From Dactylonectria macrodidyma (taxonomy: Eukaryota > Ascomycota > Sordariomycetes > Hypocreales > Nectriaceae), in assembly GCA_020744425.1 (NCBI GenBank), contig JAGMUV010000002.1, forward strand, positions 5,376,501-5,440,500: a DNA stretch of 64,000 nucleotides. The letters are read 5' to 3'. The notes below the pieces were generated by a model, which did no database searches, was not told the origin of the DNA, and saw only the letters and a program-made list of their open reading frames with translations. The position numbers and the translations under genes were made by a program. Below, piece after piece: positions 37,155 through 48,811 of this stretch. Position 1 is the stretch's first letter; every line of letters starts with the position of its first letter.

Positions 37155-38666
37155 CAGTAGCTCTCGACTTGATTTCGACGGCTCTTGAGGCGGTGATGGC
37201 TCTACGCGAGGGATCGCACAAGAAAGGAAGATCCTGCTATGTGCGTAGTGAAATTTTGGAGGAGATAGCTAATGGGGTGTAGAATTTAGCAGTTGCTCAA
37301 CAATGAATTCCCGGACTGTGGACTGGGAGTGAGCACGAGCCTACTACCTAGGCTGGTTGGACCGAGATCCACAGCAAAAGCCGTGAGGAGCTGTTGGACT
37401 GTGGAAACTAGGAACAATAGGGGCCAACCAGAGGGGAAGACGGTGTATGTGGGAGAGATCAGAGTCAGTAAGTCAGGAGATGTTGAACAGCTCTCCAAGA
37501 TGAACAAACAGTTGTGGGTGTTCGAGATGGAGAAGGAAGGAGGAGAAGCTGGCCCTGGTCATGGACGGATCCATTCGCAGGACGGCGGCGCCCGGCGGGC
37601 AATGCTAGGGTACATGTACCTTAAAGGTAAGATCTGGTCAGAATTTGTATGGCAGTACAAATATGGACAGGGAAACTCTATGTTAATTGAAGGTACCTAC
37701 CTATTTCGTAGACTAGTACTTGGCGGCTGAGTCTGGGGCAAGCTAGACGCCTCGTTGTTCACTGAGCTCCCTCCACTGTCTCAAGAGATAAGCATTGTGA
37801 CAGGGCCTACCAAAACAGCTCATGACCAGACCAAGCTGGGCAGCTGGGCTCATGACGGCATCGGCGAACACAGTGGCTTGGCTGGAACGGGGCCGAGTCT
37901 TTGGTATGAGACCTGACGAGCCATGAACCAAGCGATGAGAACTGGAGCTGGCGCCAATGCTTTCCTATATGCGGCCTGCTGCTTTTCGATTCTGGTGCTC
38001 ATCTGCCTGCTGCAATCCTGACCTCATGCATAGGTAGGTACGTTCCCCAGACACCTAACGGTAACTAACAAAGAGGTGTGGCAGTCCTTGCGGGGCGGGT
38101 TTGAAGCGCTGGCTGCTTGGATCTCAGTGGACTTCCAGCGGTTCGGTGGCTTCTACCCCCTTTAGCCCAAGCCTAAGGTACCTAGCGAGCTTTCTCCCTG
38201 CCTCAGGTACCTATTACTAACTAGGGAGGCCGTGATTAAGTACGCGTGGGGCGACACCCAATTTGAATCCTCAGGCACCATACAGGCCGAAGCTCCGTGG
38301 TCACCATTCCAGTGACTTAATTGGCTTACCAGCCCCATCAAGCGTCGTTTGCCAGCCTGGGCCCACGAAAACCCAGTACTCTTTTCCTCTGCCCCAATCA
38401 CTTTTGCTTTCTTCTCTCCTTCACATTCCTCTCACATTCTCTCTTACGAAGCTTTCTCTCCTCCCACAAAGCTCCCTGGGCATCCTCGAGCTTTCTTTTG
38501 CTCAGAGACTGGCTCTCTTGTCAACGTCCCAAATGCACTGAATCAGCACGGTCCGGCCTGCTTTCCGGCTACGACTGCACACCTCTCCTTCACACAATCT
38601 GTCCCTCATCTTGTTGCCCCCAGTGTCAGCTGGTGTCGAGAACCAATCCTTGCAACAGCTGGAATC
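37155..38666. other. Divergent promoter URK1/GID8
   Basis: About 1.5 kb between divergent genes, rich in short TAGGTACCTA-like words (37344, 37691-37703, about 38034, 38177-38184, 38205). The 3' 300 bases are CT-rich leader of GID8. No gene is recognised. Confidence 0.5.
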
Positions 38667-39876
38667 ATGGTATGTTTACCCTGCAACTACCAGCGACACT
38701 CTTTGTTCTACCCAGACGCTTATCTGCCTCCCAGACATCATCTGCTTCAACTGCGACCCCAATCAAACATGCCTTCGACAGGCGTGTCGAGGACGTCAAG
38801 TCGCCCAAAAGGTAAGCTATATAATACCCCCTACATCTTGGCATATCCCGACACTCTACCTGTGATATGATGAACGCTATATCAATGGGAATCTCTCCTA
38901 GCATATAATGCGGAAACCCGATATCAATCTTCTTTATTTCTGATTCACCCCATCTACTTCACTGCTCGCTTTGGAATCGTGCCACTACAGTTGCTGACAA
39001 GCGTAAAGCGATATTAACTCCTTAATCCTTGACTACCTGACCATGGAAGGCTACCCCAATGCCGCTGCAAACTTTTCCAGAGAAGCGAACCTACAACCCC
39101 ACCAGGATACAGGGTCTATTCAGGCCAGACAACAGATCCAGAACTCTATACATGGGGGAAACATCCAGACTGCGATCGAGACCTTGAATGATCTTGACCC
39201 GGAGGTACGATACCTTTTTTTCTTGACGTTGATTCAACCATCCATAATGATTAAAACACGAGTTTTACATGCACCACTCATAGAGCCTCCGGGCCTTTGA
39301 TGAGGAACAACCACTTTTCTATGATTATTTGTCACACCTACACATTGTCTTATGCACCGTCGTTCCAAACATGGGAACTAACTAGTCGCATAGATTTTAG
39401 ACGAAGACAAGGCGTTACACTTCGCCTTGCTACGGCTTCAGTTGGTGGAACTCATCCGCTCCTGCAATGCTACCGGCGGAGACATCGCTCCAGCTTTGAA
39501 GTTCGCCACGGAGCAACTTGGACCCAGGGCACCAACCAACCCCAAGTTCTTGGAAGATCTTGAGCGAACCATGGCGTTGCTTCTGTTCCCCTCCGACTCC
39601 CTTGAGCCTCGCCTCTCCGCGCTGCTGCATCCAGACCTGCGTCGCGAGGTGGCAGACCAAGTCAATAGGGCTATCCTGGAAAGGCAATCCCAAAGAAGGG
39701 AGGCCGCCATTCGACAGCTCGTAAAGATGCGAGTCTGGGCTGAGAACACGGCTCGGGACAAAGGCAAGAGCCTTCCAGATCGTCTCGATATTGGCTTGAC
39801 TGGTGAAGACGTTGACAGTCTCAGTCAACGGTCCACCCATGGGGAAAATGGGCATGAACCGATGATCACGACCTGA
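38667..39876 (+). CDS. GID8: GID/CTLH E3 ligase subunit Gid8
   Basis: Four coding exons (38667-38669, 38735-38811, 39009-39204, 39394-39876) encode 252 residues. Gid8 is a scaffold subunit of the GID/CTLH ubiquitin ligase, which targets gluconeogenic enzymes. After the short N-terminus (KHAFDRRVEDVKSPKSDIN) come a LisH motif (LILDYLTMEGYPNAAANF, about 30-47), CTLH (about 60-115) and a CRA-like helical region. The first coding exon is the ATG alone, joined by a GTATGT donor and CCTCCCAG acceptor to ACA-TCA-TCT, giving MTSSAST. No other in-frame ATG gives a plausible start. Length equals other Gid8 proteins. Confidence 0.9.
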
Positions 39877-40269
39877 TTTTTGCCAGGCGTGGTGAACCAT
39901 GCCAAGGCGCTTTATGAAATGTTGAAATAGCGATGAACATCATTTTTGTTTAAATACCTGTTAGGCGTTGGGGTTGGTCCCTCTGGGACAGGATACATGG
40001 AGATAGGACATCTCCACGGTGTTTGGGAACGATATTTAGATCCATTATGAACAACAGACGGAGAGCTCTGCTTGCGGAAGGGTTTATACTCGGCATTCAG
40101 ATTCTTGACTCATCACTCGAGACGTGTTTTGATGACCTATGATTAGTTGAAAAGCTCAATTACGTGCAGGTCACGGTGACACCGGGACTTTGGAATAATG
40201 TTACTGCAATAAAAACGTTTATTTACAACATGATAGCCTATACCAATCAACCTGTTCATTTCGTCCTGT
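39877..40269. other. Convergent 3' UTR region
   Basis: 393 bp between the convergent GID8 and NDUFS4 genes, without recognised features. Confidence 0.55.
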
Positions 40270-40991
40270 CTATTTTGTCCTGATGTGCTTGAGCTTTTTG
40301 GCAGACCAGAGGAAGTTGTTGGCGTAGGCCTTGGGGCTGATCTTCCTCGACTTAGGCTCCTGTACGAAGTATTCGTAGCCTTGCTTCTCGGCGAAGTGAA
40401 TGGCATCGTCCTTGCTCTTGAAGTTAATGTGGGTGCCCTGCATGAAGTCACCGGATGACTGCCATCCCATCAGCTGGTTCTCCCATCGGTGACCCTTGGG
40501 AAGAATGTCCCAGTCCATGCGCCATCGCTGACCGCGCCATTCGCCAGATTGGGTCGCGGGCTTGGTCTCCTGGTAGATGCTGTGTTTTCCTGTAAGCATT
40601 TGGACAACTGGGCGATGAACGTCGAAGGGGGAGAGGCTTAATCTCACCGGACTGTTCGGGCCTGGAGTTCAATGGGAGCGCCCGAGATTGTTGCGGCAGG
40701 GAGGATCTCTTCGTTACCGATCTGAATAGCCTTGGGGACCGGGGTATAGGTGCTGGCCGGTGGTTAGCATCTCTTCATGTTGGTGGACATTGGGCTTGTG
40801 TACGAGGTCGCCTTGTCGGCTTGGATGTCGTAGTCGGGCTGGTTGGTGGTGCTGGGAGCAGCCGGGACAGTGCCTGGAGCGGCCGTAGTGACGGAGCTTT
40901 GGAAGCGTCGAGGGGTGGTGGAGAGGGCGACGCGGGGGAGCGCAGCGCCTCGCAGGATGCGAGCCGCGCTCTGAGTTCGGAGAGAGGCCAT
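40270..40991 (-). CDS. NDUFS4: Complex I 18/21 kDa subunit NDUFS4
   Basis: Three exons (40991-40804, 40752-40648, 40579-40270) encode 200 residues. NDUFS4 is a peripheral-arm accessory subunit of mitochondrial NADH:ubiquinone oxidoreductase, needed for assembly of the NADH-oxidising module. The N-terminal 35 residues are an Arg/Ser/Ala-rich presequence (ALSTTPRRFQSS). The family core follows: APIELQARTVRIYQ, GEWRGQRWRMDWD, RWENQLMGWQSSGDFMQG and FKSKDDAIHFAEKQGYEYFVQEP. Intron 2 removes a misleading first acceptor: the downstream CACAG at 40580-82 gives the conserved RIYQ. It is divergent from ATP17 with a 315 bp gap. Confidence 0.94.
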
Positions 40992-41306
40992 GATGTAGCG
41001 ATGGGCGCTCAATTGATGTGGAAGACAGGCGTGGTCGTGATCGTTGATTTGACTGGCGACGGTGGGCTGCGGCGATTATCGAAGTCGAGCAAGCTTGAAC
41101 TTGGCGGTGTTGATTGGCTGGCACGGGGCGACGTTTTGCCGACAACGCGAACGAGTGCTTTTCGGCAAGGCAAGGGCCTCGATACTAAACATCTCGACAG
41201 AAAACCCACCCATCAGCCCTGCAATTGAGCGTCACGCAGACTCTCGACGGACCAACACGGCAATTGAGCAATTCTTCGAGTTACCAGTCACCGACCACCC
41301 GCCATC
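40992..41306. promoter_or_regulatory. Bidirectional promoter of two OXPHOS genes
   Basis: Only 315 bp separate the start codons of NDUFS4 (-) and ATP17 (+), so one region must serve both. Reading the minus strand, a CCAAT box in the context CCAATCA lies at 41113-41117. In fungi this is the site of the HAP/AnCF complex, a known regulator of respiratory genes. Shared control is inferred. Confidence 0.7.
41113..41117 (-). promoter_or_regulatory. CCAAT box (HAP complex site)
   Basis: The motif CCAATCA on the minus strand matches the extended HAP/AnCF consensus. It lies 122 bp from the NDUFS4 start and 190 bp from the ATP17 start. Confidence 0.5.
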
Positions 41307-41983
41307 ATGAGCTTCGTTACCCGCCGAGCGCTCTCGACGCTCATCCCCCCCAAGGTGAGAACAAGTCCTCGGTTATGACCGCAGTCGCCCGGTCCTCCGA
41401 TTGCTTCCGTTGCTAACGTTCGCTATGAAAATAGGTCGCCTCTCCCAAGGTAGGAGCCCCTCGATGAATTGCGACTTCTCCCCTGACTGCATGGACGAGA
41501 ATGGACTCAATGCGACACTTTTGACGATCTGGTCCCCGAACTACGATGAATTGGCACCGAGTTGGACTGTTACTGGATGGACATTAGAGGCTGACGAGAT
41601 CGATTACCACAGGCCATTGGCGGCGCCCCTGATGCTATCCGCATGCAGCGCGTTGTCAGCTTCTACGAGAAACTCCCCCGAGGTGCCGCTCCTGAGGTCA
41701 AGGCTAAGGGCATCCTCGGCAAGTACCAGGAGAAGCATTTTGGCAAGAACCCCTCTGGCAGACGTACGTACTCTCTCCAATTCCTCCGGATCCGGATCTT
41801 GTTAATATTGACCGTATGTAGCCATTATTCACGCCATTGTCTTCCTCGTCGCCATCGGCTACGCCCAGAACTACTACTTCCACCTTCGTACGTACTCCGA
41901 ACCCCGTCGGCGACAAATCGGCGGAGAGCTGAAGACGCAGCTAACCTGGACCACTAGGCCACCACAAGAACAACGCCCACTAA
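41307..41983 (+). CDS. ATP17: Mitochondrial ATP synthase subunit f
   Basis: Five exons (41307-41354, 41435-41449, 41613-41763, 41822-41887, 41958-41983) encode 101 residues. Subunit f is a small Fo membrane subunit near the dimer interface. The mature core PDAIRMQRVVSFYEKLPRG and QEKHFGKNPSGRPIIHAI is typical, followed by one membrane helix (AIVFLVAIGYAQNYYF) and a short basic end (HHKNNAH). Exon 2 is a 15 bp micro-exon coding VASPK; all exon phases close. The gene has five exons for 306 coding bases, which is intron-dense. Confidence 0.92.
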
Positions 41984-43512
41984 ATTCAGCGAGGACTGGT
42001 TAATCGGACGATTGCCTGAGAGGAAGCGAATGGTCGTGTACATATCCTCAACGTGTGGTTGAGCACGGCTTAGCTTTCTTATGTATCTCTAACACGCAAA
42101 GATGCGACGTTTCTCCTACTCGCCGATGTGCCTCTCTTCCGTGACTAATATGTGTAGTCCTCGCTTGGACGATTGTATGTTTGAGACACTGGCTGCTTTG
42201 ATGGCTCGATAGCATAGCCCGTGTGCAAAACGAACAATGGTAGGGAGTTTATGGAGGGACGAGAAGTCTGTCTACCTACGAGTGCGGAATGCCCATGGTC
42301 ATGAATAGCGAAATACAGCTCCTCTGGTATTTTGATTAGCCATTTTCTGTGACGCACAGATGAAGACTGATCTGATGACACAATCTGTTTGACATGGCTG
42401 GTGAGTGTTGGTAAGCTCGTAACACAACAGTCACCTTGCTTTGAGAATGCCATGCTTGCCTTGATTTTGTTAGGAATGGGCGATCGATGCCATAGGGAAT
42501 GGCTGGGTATCGCGATGCCAGGTGAGCTTAAGCTTGGCAGTGACAAGCGGTACCCGTTCTGAAGTGCTTGCTTCACAACTAGTATTCATAATTGTCTATG
42601 CCCGCCTTTGGCTTCGCTCGAGCGGATGCTAGCATGGTTCGAATAAATGAATATGGCGGTGCTAAGGCGTACCCGAACTGTCGGGTAGGTACCTAGGTTG
42701 GTACCCATCAAGCTTAAGGTACATTGTAGCAAACGGTGGTGGCTGAGCTGGTATCCCCGGGCTGCTAAAATGTGCCGTGTCCTCTGGAGTCTGGCCACTG
42801 CAACCATGGGCTAAGCCGCCCTGATCAGGCGGGGACTTGGTGCTGCTGTTAGCGGGCATTTGCCATGTCGCCTTGCCCCAGCTTGCCCAGGTACCGCATC
42901 GTGCTGGAGAGCGGAGGGAGTCATTCGGCCGGATGTAGGCGAGAAATTGAGAAATTGGGGAGGCACCTGCGGTACGAAACACCCCTGCCCAACCATCCCA
43001 TTCATCGCGCTAGGCCCGGATTAGGCGGCTCTCACAGTGGAGGAGTTGTTGGCTTTAGGCTCTGCTGCGCGGCCTGGGCTTACCTCGTCACCACCAAGGC
43101 CAAAGTCAGCCGCCGCAGTAATTCCGGTACCTCAAGACCACCTTCCTAACGTTACCTCTCACCTCACAACTTCGTTCCTTTTACCTTTGCCAACAAACCC
43201 ACGGCTCCCGCGTCCCTCCGACGACCGATCGGCTCCTCCATCTCGACGACTACCTCCTCCGTCCCGCTGCGAAATAGCCATCGAATACGCGAAATCTGCC
43301 TCTGCGGCATTCTCGCTTCACCCTTCCCTCAGAGCCAGCCAGCGCCCTCCCCGCCCCGCGGCGCAAACAATTCCATCCACCACATCCCGGATAGCCCTTG
43401 AGCCTCTCTTAGCGCAGGACCAGCACGACTCTCACGCGACGAAGCCGTGGAATAGTCCACGAGGGTTCTTTTCGCAACTCCCTCCCCACGAAACGGCGCA
43501 TATTCACGACGT
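41984..43512. other. 1.5 kb intergenic
   Basis: 3' flank of ATP17 and promoter plus CT-rich leader of the large disordered-protein gene. A palindromic cluster of TAGGTACCTAGG-type words lies at 42684-42704. ORFs here give low-complexity peptides with no domain. Confidence 0.5.
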
Positions 43513-46500
43513 ATGATGGCAACAGAGGCTGCCGTTGACAGAGCCGTCGATGCCCCTGCCTCCGAATCCCAGCTCGTGAGTCTGCCTCATGAATCCCTAA
43601 CCATATCCCCACCCTCACCCCTCGCTTCTCCCCTTCCTTATTCCTCCCGCTGCGGTGCATCTCGACTCTTTTTTTTGGGACCTCGTATGCTTCGCTTGAG
43701 CTTCTTGCATAGCGGGCCAGGCTGCTCTTTGACGAGGCTAGCTTCGTTTCCGAGCTACATCGCTAATCATGCGACTGTTCCAAGTTTCAACAGCCACTCG
43801 ACGCCCAAAATGTCTATATTGACCGTTCATCTGTGAATGCTACTCCTAGCATCGACGACATCGAGAACAAACGCATAACTAGTGTTGATGACCAAGTTCA
43901 TTCCGCCGATGTTAGCACGAGTGGAGGCTCGGACACAGAAGCTTCTAGGGCTGACGCAAAGAGCAAAGATGGCGACAAAGGGCACGGCCGCACAGGCTCC
44001 TCGGTCAAGAAGCCAGCCACTTTCAAATCCGTCTCCGTCAATAGGACTTTTCTCGCGGCTAAGGCGAGTGCTGGCAATGCATCTGCTACTACTGCAGACA
44101 AACCACCTACCGGGTCTAGCACCCCTCCCACCGGCTCGGCAACCCTCTCGTCGCGACCTCGATTGGTAGCCAAGACCGGCAGCAGCGCTCGTGATTCTTC
44201 TCCTCGCCTGTCGGCTGCAAATGGAGGGAAGCCTGGCTCCGCACCCGATGCGAGCGCTGTCTGGAATAAAAACCGCCGTATGTTATACATTCGTACCCGT
44301 CGAGTTTTGCCTTGCCTTGCTGACCTTGTTAGCCCCGCCTGCCCCGGAACCTAAGAAGTTTACCGACGAAGAGCTGAAGAAGTATGGTATTCATATGGCT
44401 AGTCGCCTGGAAGAGGAGGATGCTGCGGGACAAAACAAGTGGGCCGATATTGACGACGACGACGAGGACTGGGCTCCGGATGCCATCACTTGGGGTGACG
44501 GTACCAAGACTACCTTGCCACATCCTGACGAACATCCAGAGCCCAGCCCTGTTCCGGTCCACGCCACCGTATCGGTTCCTACCCCCGTGTCCGAGAATGG
44601 TTCCGTTGCGTCGAAGGGCAGAGTTCCCGAAAAACCCAGGTCCCCAGCACCGCCACTTGCAGTTGGATCTCCCCTCACGAAATCCAGCGGCCTAGCATCT
44701 GGCAAGGGTCTCATCCTTAAGAGCGGATCCCAGGAAAAGCCGACTCTTGTCGCCAAACCCCCCGCGCCGCCCGCTCCCGTCAAATCCCCCTGGGCTACTT
44801 TACCTCCCGTTGAGAAAGCTTCCCCCGTTGTTGAGCACGCCCAAATCGCCCGTGGACCCCACAGGGATCACTCGTATCTGAAAGGCATGACTCCTCCTCC
44901 CAAGGAGATTGCTGCCGATGACTTTAACCGATCCTCTTGGAAGGAGGGTTCTCATGGCAACAGGGAACTTTATAACTCCCACTCGGGACGTTATGAACCT
45001 GCTCCTGATCGCCGGGGTTCCATGCGGATGGAGCAACATCCAAGGCACCCATCACTACTGCAGCGTCCTCCGTCTGATCACCCAGCGGAACCGTCTGGCG
45101 CATTCCAAACTAGCAGGGTTTCTCAGGAGGTTCCCTTCGGCAGAAGACGAGGTTCTTCTAATGTGAGCGGTGGAAGTGGCTCATTTATGCGGATGGGTAA
45201 GGGCAACGATGGATCTATGCCTCCTCCGGACCTCCTTGGTGCAGCTCGCCGGACCTCATTTGCAGGATCCATTGATAGCCCCGTCTCTCCAGGCAATCTC
45301 TCTATCTCGGCCCACGGTCCTCCAAGGCAGTCAGGTTGGATGCCTCGTGCATCTCCCCGCACTTCCTTTGCAACGCCCCACCAAGGTGGCCCCCCACCAG
45401 AGCCAGTTCCAGGACCTCCTCCCCCAGTCCAGCCTGTGGTGGACGAAGTTGAGTATCAGAAGAAGTTGATGCGAGAACGAAGGGAATTTGCCAGGAAGAG
45501 GCGTCAAGAAGAAGAAGCTCGCGAAGAGGCCGAACGCCGGGAGCGGATTCAGAAGAAGTTGGAAGCTTTGGGACCTGCCCCCGAAAAGAAGACGGAAAAG
45601 AAAGAGAGCGCACCGAAACAGGATGACTCCTCTCAGCCGACTCAGATCCAGCAGCGGGATGCTAGCGTGCCCTCATCTGAGACACCTATCAAGCCTCAGC
45701 AAGAGGATGAAAAGGCCACCGTGCAATCTCAGGAGGAAGCGTCATCTGCAGGCACCAAGGTCACTCCTCCTTCTAACCACCCCGCCTCCACGAGGCGCGT
45801 TTCACAGAGTCAAGATGCCAAGCCCGCTGATCTATGGGGTGCTGCCTCAGCCTCGCGGCAGGAGCGATTCGCATCGTCTACGTGGAATGCAGCTTCCCAA
45901 CCACCTTCCCGCAATGTCTGGGGTTCCCCCAACAATGACCGAGGTCTTGGAAACGGCACTTTTTATACCGACATTGGACGCCTCCCTACTGATGGCAGCA
46001 CCCCCTCACAAGGCAACAAGGGCCCGTCGCCGATCGCACCCCCAAGCGCTTCGCGACAAGGGTCTTCCCAAGGTCGAACACAACCCCCTCCACCCATTGG
46101 ATCCCGGGTCGCTCGATATAGTGCTCCTGGAGCTACTGGCACGGATCTTGCTAGCAAATGGGTAGCATCAGTGTCCGAGAACGACAAGAAGATGAGCACC
46201 GCGAGAATGGCCGAGAGAGCTGAGCGAGAACGCCAGCTTGCCGAACGAGGTTTGACAATTGAGGATGCTCAACCCACGATCAAAGAGACTTGGCGCCCGG
46301 TCCATGTTCCTGGCGATGGTACTCGACGGTCCGCCCCCCCTACCGACACTCAGGGTCACCGGCCTGGCACTTGGAGAGCACCTGCAGAGGATCTCATTAA
46401 CGCCCAGTCTACTAGGGGAACACTTCCTCCAAGTGCACATGACGGTATTATTGGAATTGGAGGCACAAATACCTCTGCTCCTCATGATGAGCTTCCTCCG

Positions 46501-47556
46501 GGTGCGAATTCCGGAATTATCGGGGTTGGGGGCACCAATGCCTCTGTCCTACCCACGGGTGGCAAGGGAGCAGGTCCTCCTGGCCGGTCATCGCGCTTCT
46601 TCCCGATGAAGGATATCCGAAACGAGAGCTCTGCTCCTGTCGACGCGCGATCGAAGTCCCCCACTCCACCGCCCCCCACAATGGAAGGACATCCGGTATA
46701 TGAGGGTGATGTGATGCGCCCTCACGTCTCCCTGCCTAAGCCTCAGCCGATCGTGAAGCTGCCTCCTCCCATTTCCTCGTCTCAGCCACCACAGCCTCGG
46801 ACGCCATTCGGCTGGGCCAACCCACCTGCCTTTAAGGACGCTCGAGCACCTCTAAGCCCCCACCGTGTTCCTCTCAGTCCCGGCGAGGCTACTCAAGAGA
46901 AGTGGCAGAGCCGAATCAACAGTCTGCTGAACGGTGCAAAGTCTCCGCCGCATAAATCAATTGGCGTGGATCCCGCGAGTAAGAGCGTGTTGGATCATGC
47001 TACCCACCCCGACTCTGCAACAGTCTCCCTGCCAAGGGTCCCCCGAATCGCACGACCCATTGGAAATCAGCGGGCTCTCATCACAAAGCCCATGGCCGAA
47101 GAGTGCTTCGAAGAGCAAGAGATGGGATCTCTTCCACAGATCAGACTCCCCCACAAGGCCCCCGAGGCAGCATGGCAGCCGGCAATTGCGCAAACCAAGC
47201 CTCTGCCGAAGAGATTCCTGATCCAGTCGGCCATCATGGAGCCATATTACTTCCCTGCTGAAGTGGTTGGAGGGGGCAACGCTATGAGGATCCAGTTCCC
47301 CGGTATGACCGAACCTAAGATCGTCACGGTCCCATTCTCCGCAACTCGTGGTGGACGAGGTTCACATACTCGGACCGGACCGCGCCACCGGGGCTCCACC
47401 TACGAACGCCGAGGAGGCAAGAGAGAAGCCTCGAGCCCTCGCAGCGAACATGCTGTGCCGTCGTCTTCTGGTCGTGGAAGCCGTGGTACCTATCGCAGCC
47501 GAGGGTCTGATAACTGGAGCCGTGCCTCAGTGACCCCCCCTTCGGTGTCTACCTAA
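43513..47556 (+). CDS. Large disordered Pro/Ser-rich protein, conserved fungal type, possible RNA-binding
   Basis: Three exons (43513-43575, 43794-44277, 44333-47556) encode 1256 residues, mostly predicted disordered. I recognise no named family. The most conserved-looking piece is FTDEELKKYGIHMASRLEEED followed by KWADIDDDDEDWAPDAITWGDGT (exon 3, about residues 192-235). In the middle is a charged coiled coil (EYQKKLMRERREFARKRRQEEEA). Two 23-codon repeats contain GIIGIGGTN and GIIGVGGTN (46423-46560). The C-terminus is Arg/Gly-rich (GGRGSHTRTGPRHRG, GRGSRGTYRSRGSDNW), as in RGG RNA-binding proteins. These suggest a translation or mRNP-linked cytosolic role, which is inference. Start is the first ATG; a second Met follows immediately. 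Confidence 0.8.
46423..46560 (+). repeat. Tandem 69 bp coding duplication
   Basis: Two adjacent 23-codon units begin CTTCCTCC and each encode LPP...GIIG(I/V)GGTN. Offset between units is exactly 69 bp, starting at 46423 and 46492. Synonymous drift between copies shows that it is not recent. Confidence 0.75.
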
Positions 47557-48811
47557 GCAAGATGTCGAGGTGGCGGCTTTGGATGCGGCATCAACTGGAG
47601 TAATTCCAGATAATATTAGCAGAACACTCTGTGTCTACTCAATCTGAGTATCTGACGCATCCTCTTGGTGCTCAGATCCTGTCTCACATACAACATGTGG
47701 GAGGAACCCTCACTGTCAACAATCCTTGGCGCCGACTTTTGCGCCAGGATGCTGCTCGCCCCTTACAAAGGTTGCGGCGAGCGTGTACAACTTTGGAGCG
47801 TGCGTGTATTCCATGACGTATTTGGCATCGCAGGTTTGCGACGACCCGTTTTGCGCTCTGCAATTGGGCGAGGCTTGCAACGCTTTTGAGAATATTTCTC
47901 TACCATTGTTTTCTTGTTTTTAATTCTCCATATTCTACGCGAACCTCTTGACTTCCTCCCCTCTGCAACACGTTCTCTCGACCTCAACTCGACGGGCTAC
48001 TTTGCTCTTACTCGATCGAGCTGGTGGCGTGGACACCTACAGAATGAAAGAGGCAACGAGCCTTTTTCGACTGGGAAGGAGACCCTATTGAAGATCTAAT
48101 CGATTCTTGGAACAAACGCACGGCAACGAGACGAAGTCGCTCGGCTACTACCCCTCCAATTTGCGGGAAGAGGAGGAGGGGTTTGTCAACCGACGACGAC
48201 GAATCTTTTAAGGAAAGGTACCTTGGCTTTTTGCTTGGTTTGACCTTATTTGAAATGATGACCGTCTGATGGTTAATGTTTCGGAACAACCGGGAGGAGC
48301 CAGGGAGACTTTTGGAACTTGCAAACCGGAACTGGACACACTTTCGGGAGGATGGACGACGACGATGATGGGAGTGAGGGCCAGCCTGACGCTGTTTAAG
48401 ATAGTTAATGCGCTGACAACTACACACACATACACACACTTCTAACGCTCTTGTCTCATGTCGAGAAAAAGGCACACGGAACGGGCGGGATTCCATAAGC
48501 CGTTTTTCTAGATTCCTTCCATCGAGTCATCGCGACTATCACTCGTCGGACCCCTCAACTGACTTGACATACATACGCGTCTATCCACCACCCATCCATC
48601 TTTACTAAAGCCTTGTAGATTCAAGCGTCTCTATCGCATGGCATGATACTTCCCACTTGACTCCAGAACGCCGCTCGCCCCCTTGGTCCCAGACAGCGCG
48701 TGACCGTTACATGTTCATTACTCTCGTTTCAACACCCGCAATACATGCCAGCCGCTTCGGCTAGGGCTACTGCCGTCAATCGTTTGTCACGTCGACTTCA
48801 AGTAGGCGGGC
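47557..48811. other. Convergent intergenic, 1.25 kb
   Basis: 3' flanks of the large disordered-protein gene and MCM6. It includes a short (AC)n-like tract at 48421-48440. No gene is recognised; the minus-strand ORFs at 48008-48496 look like chance. Confidence 0.5.

Noticed and set aside
48421..48440. (AC)n-like tract
   Set aside because: Too short and interrupted to be called a microsatellite of interest.
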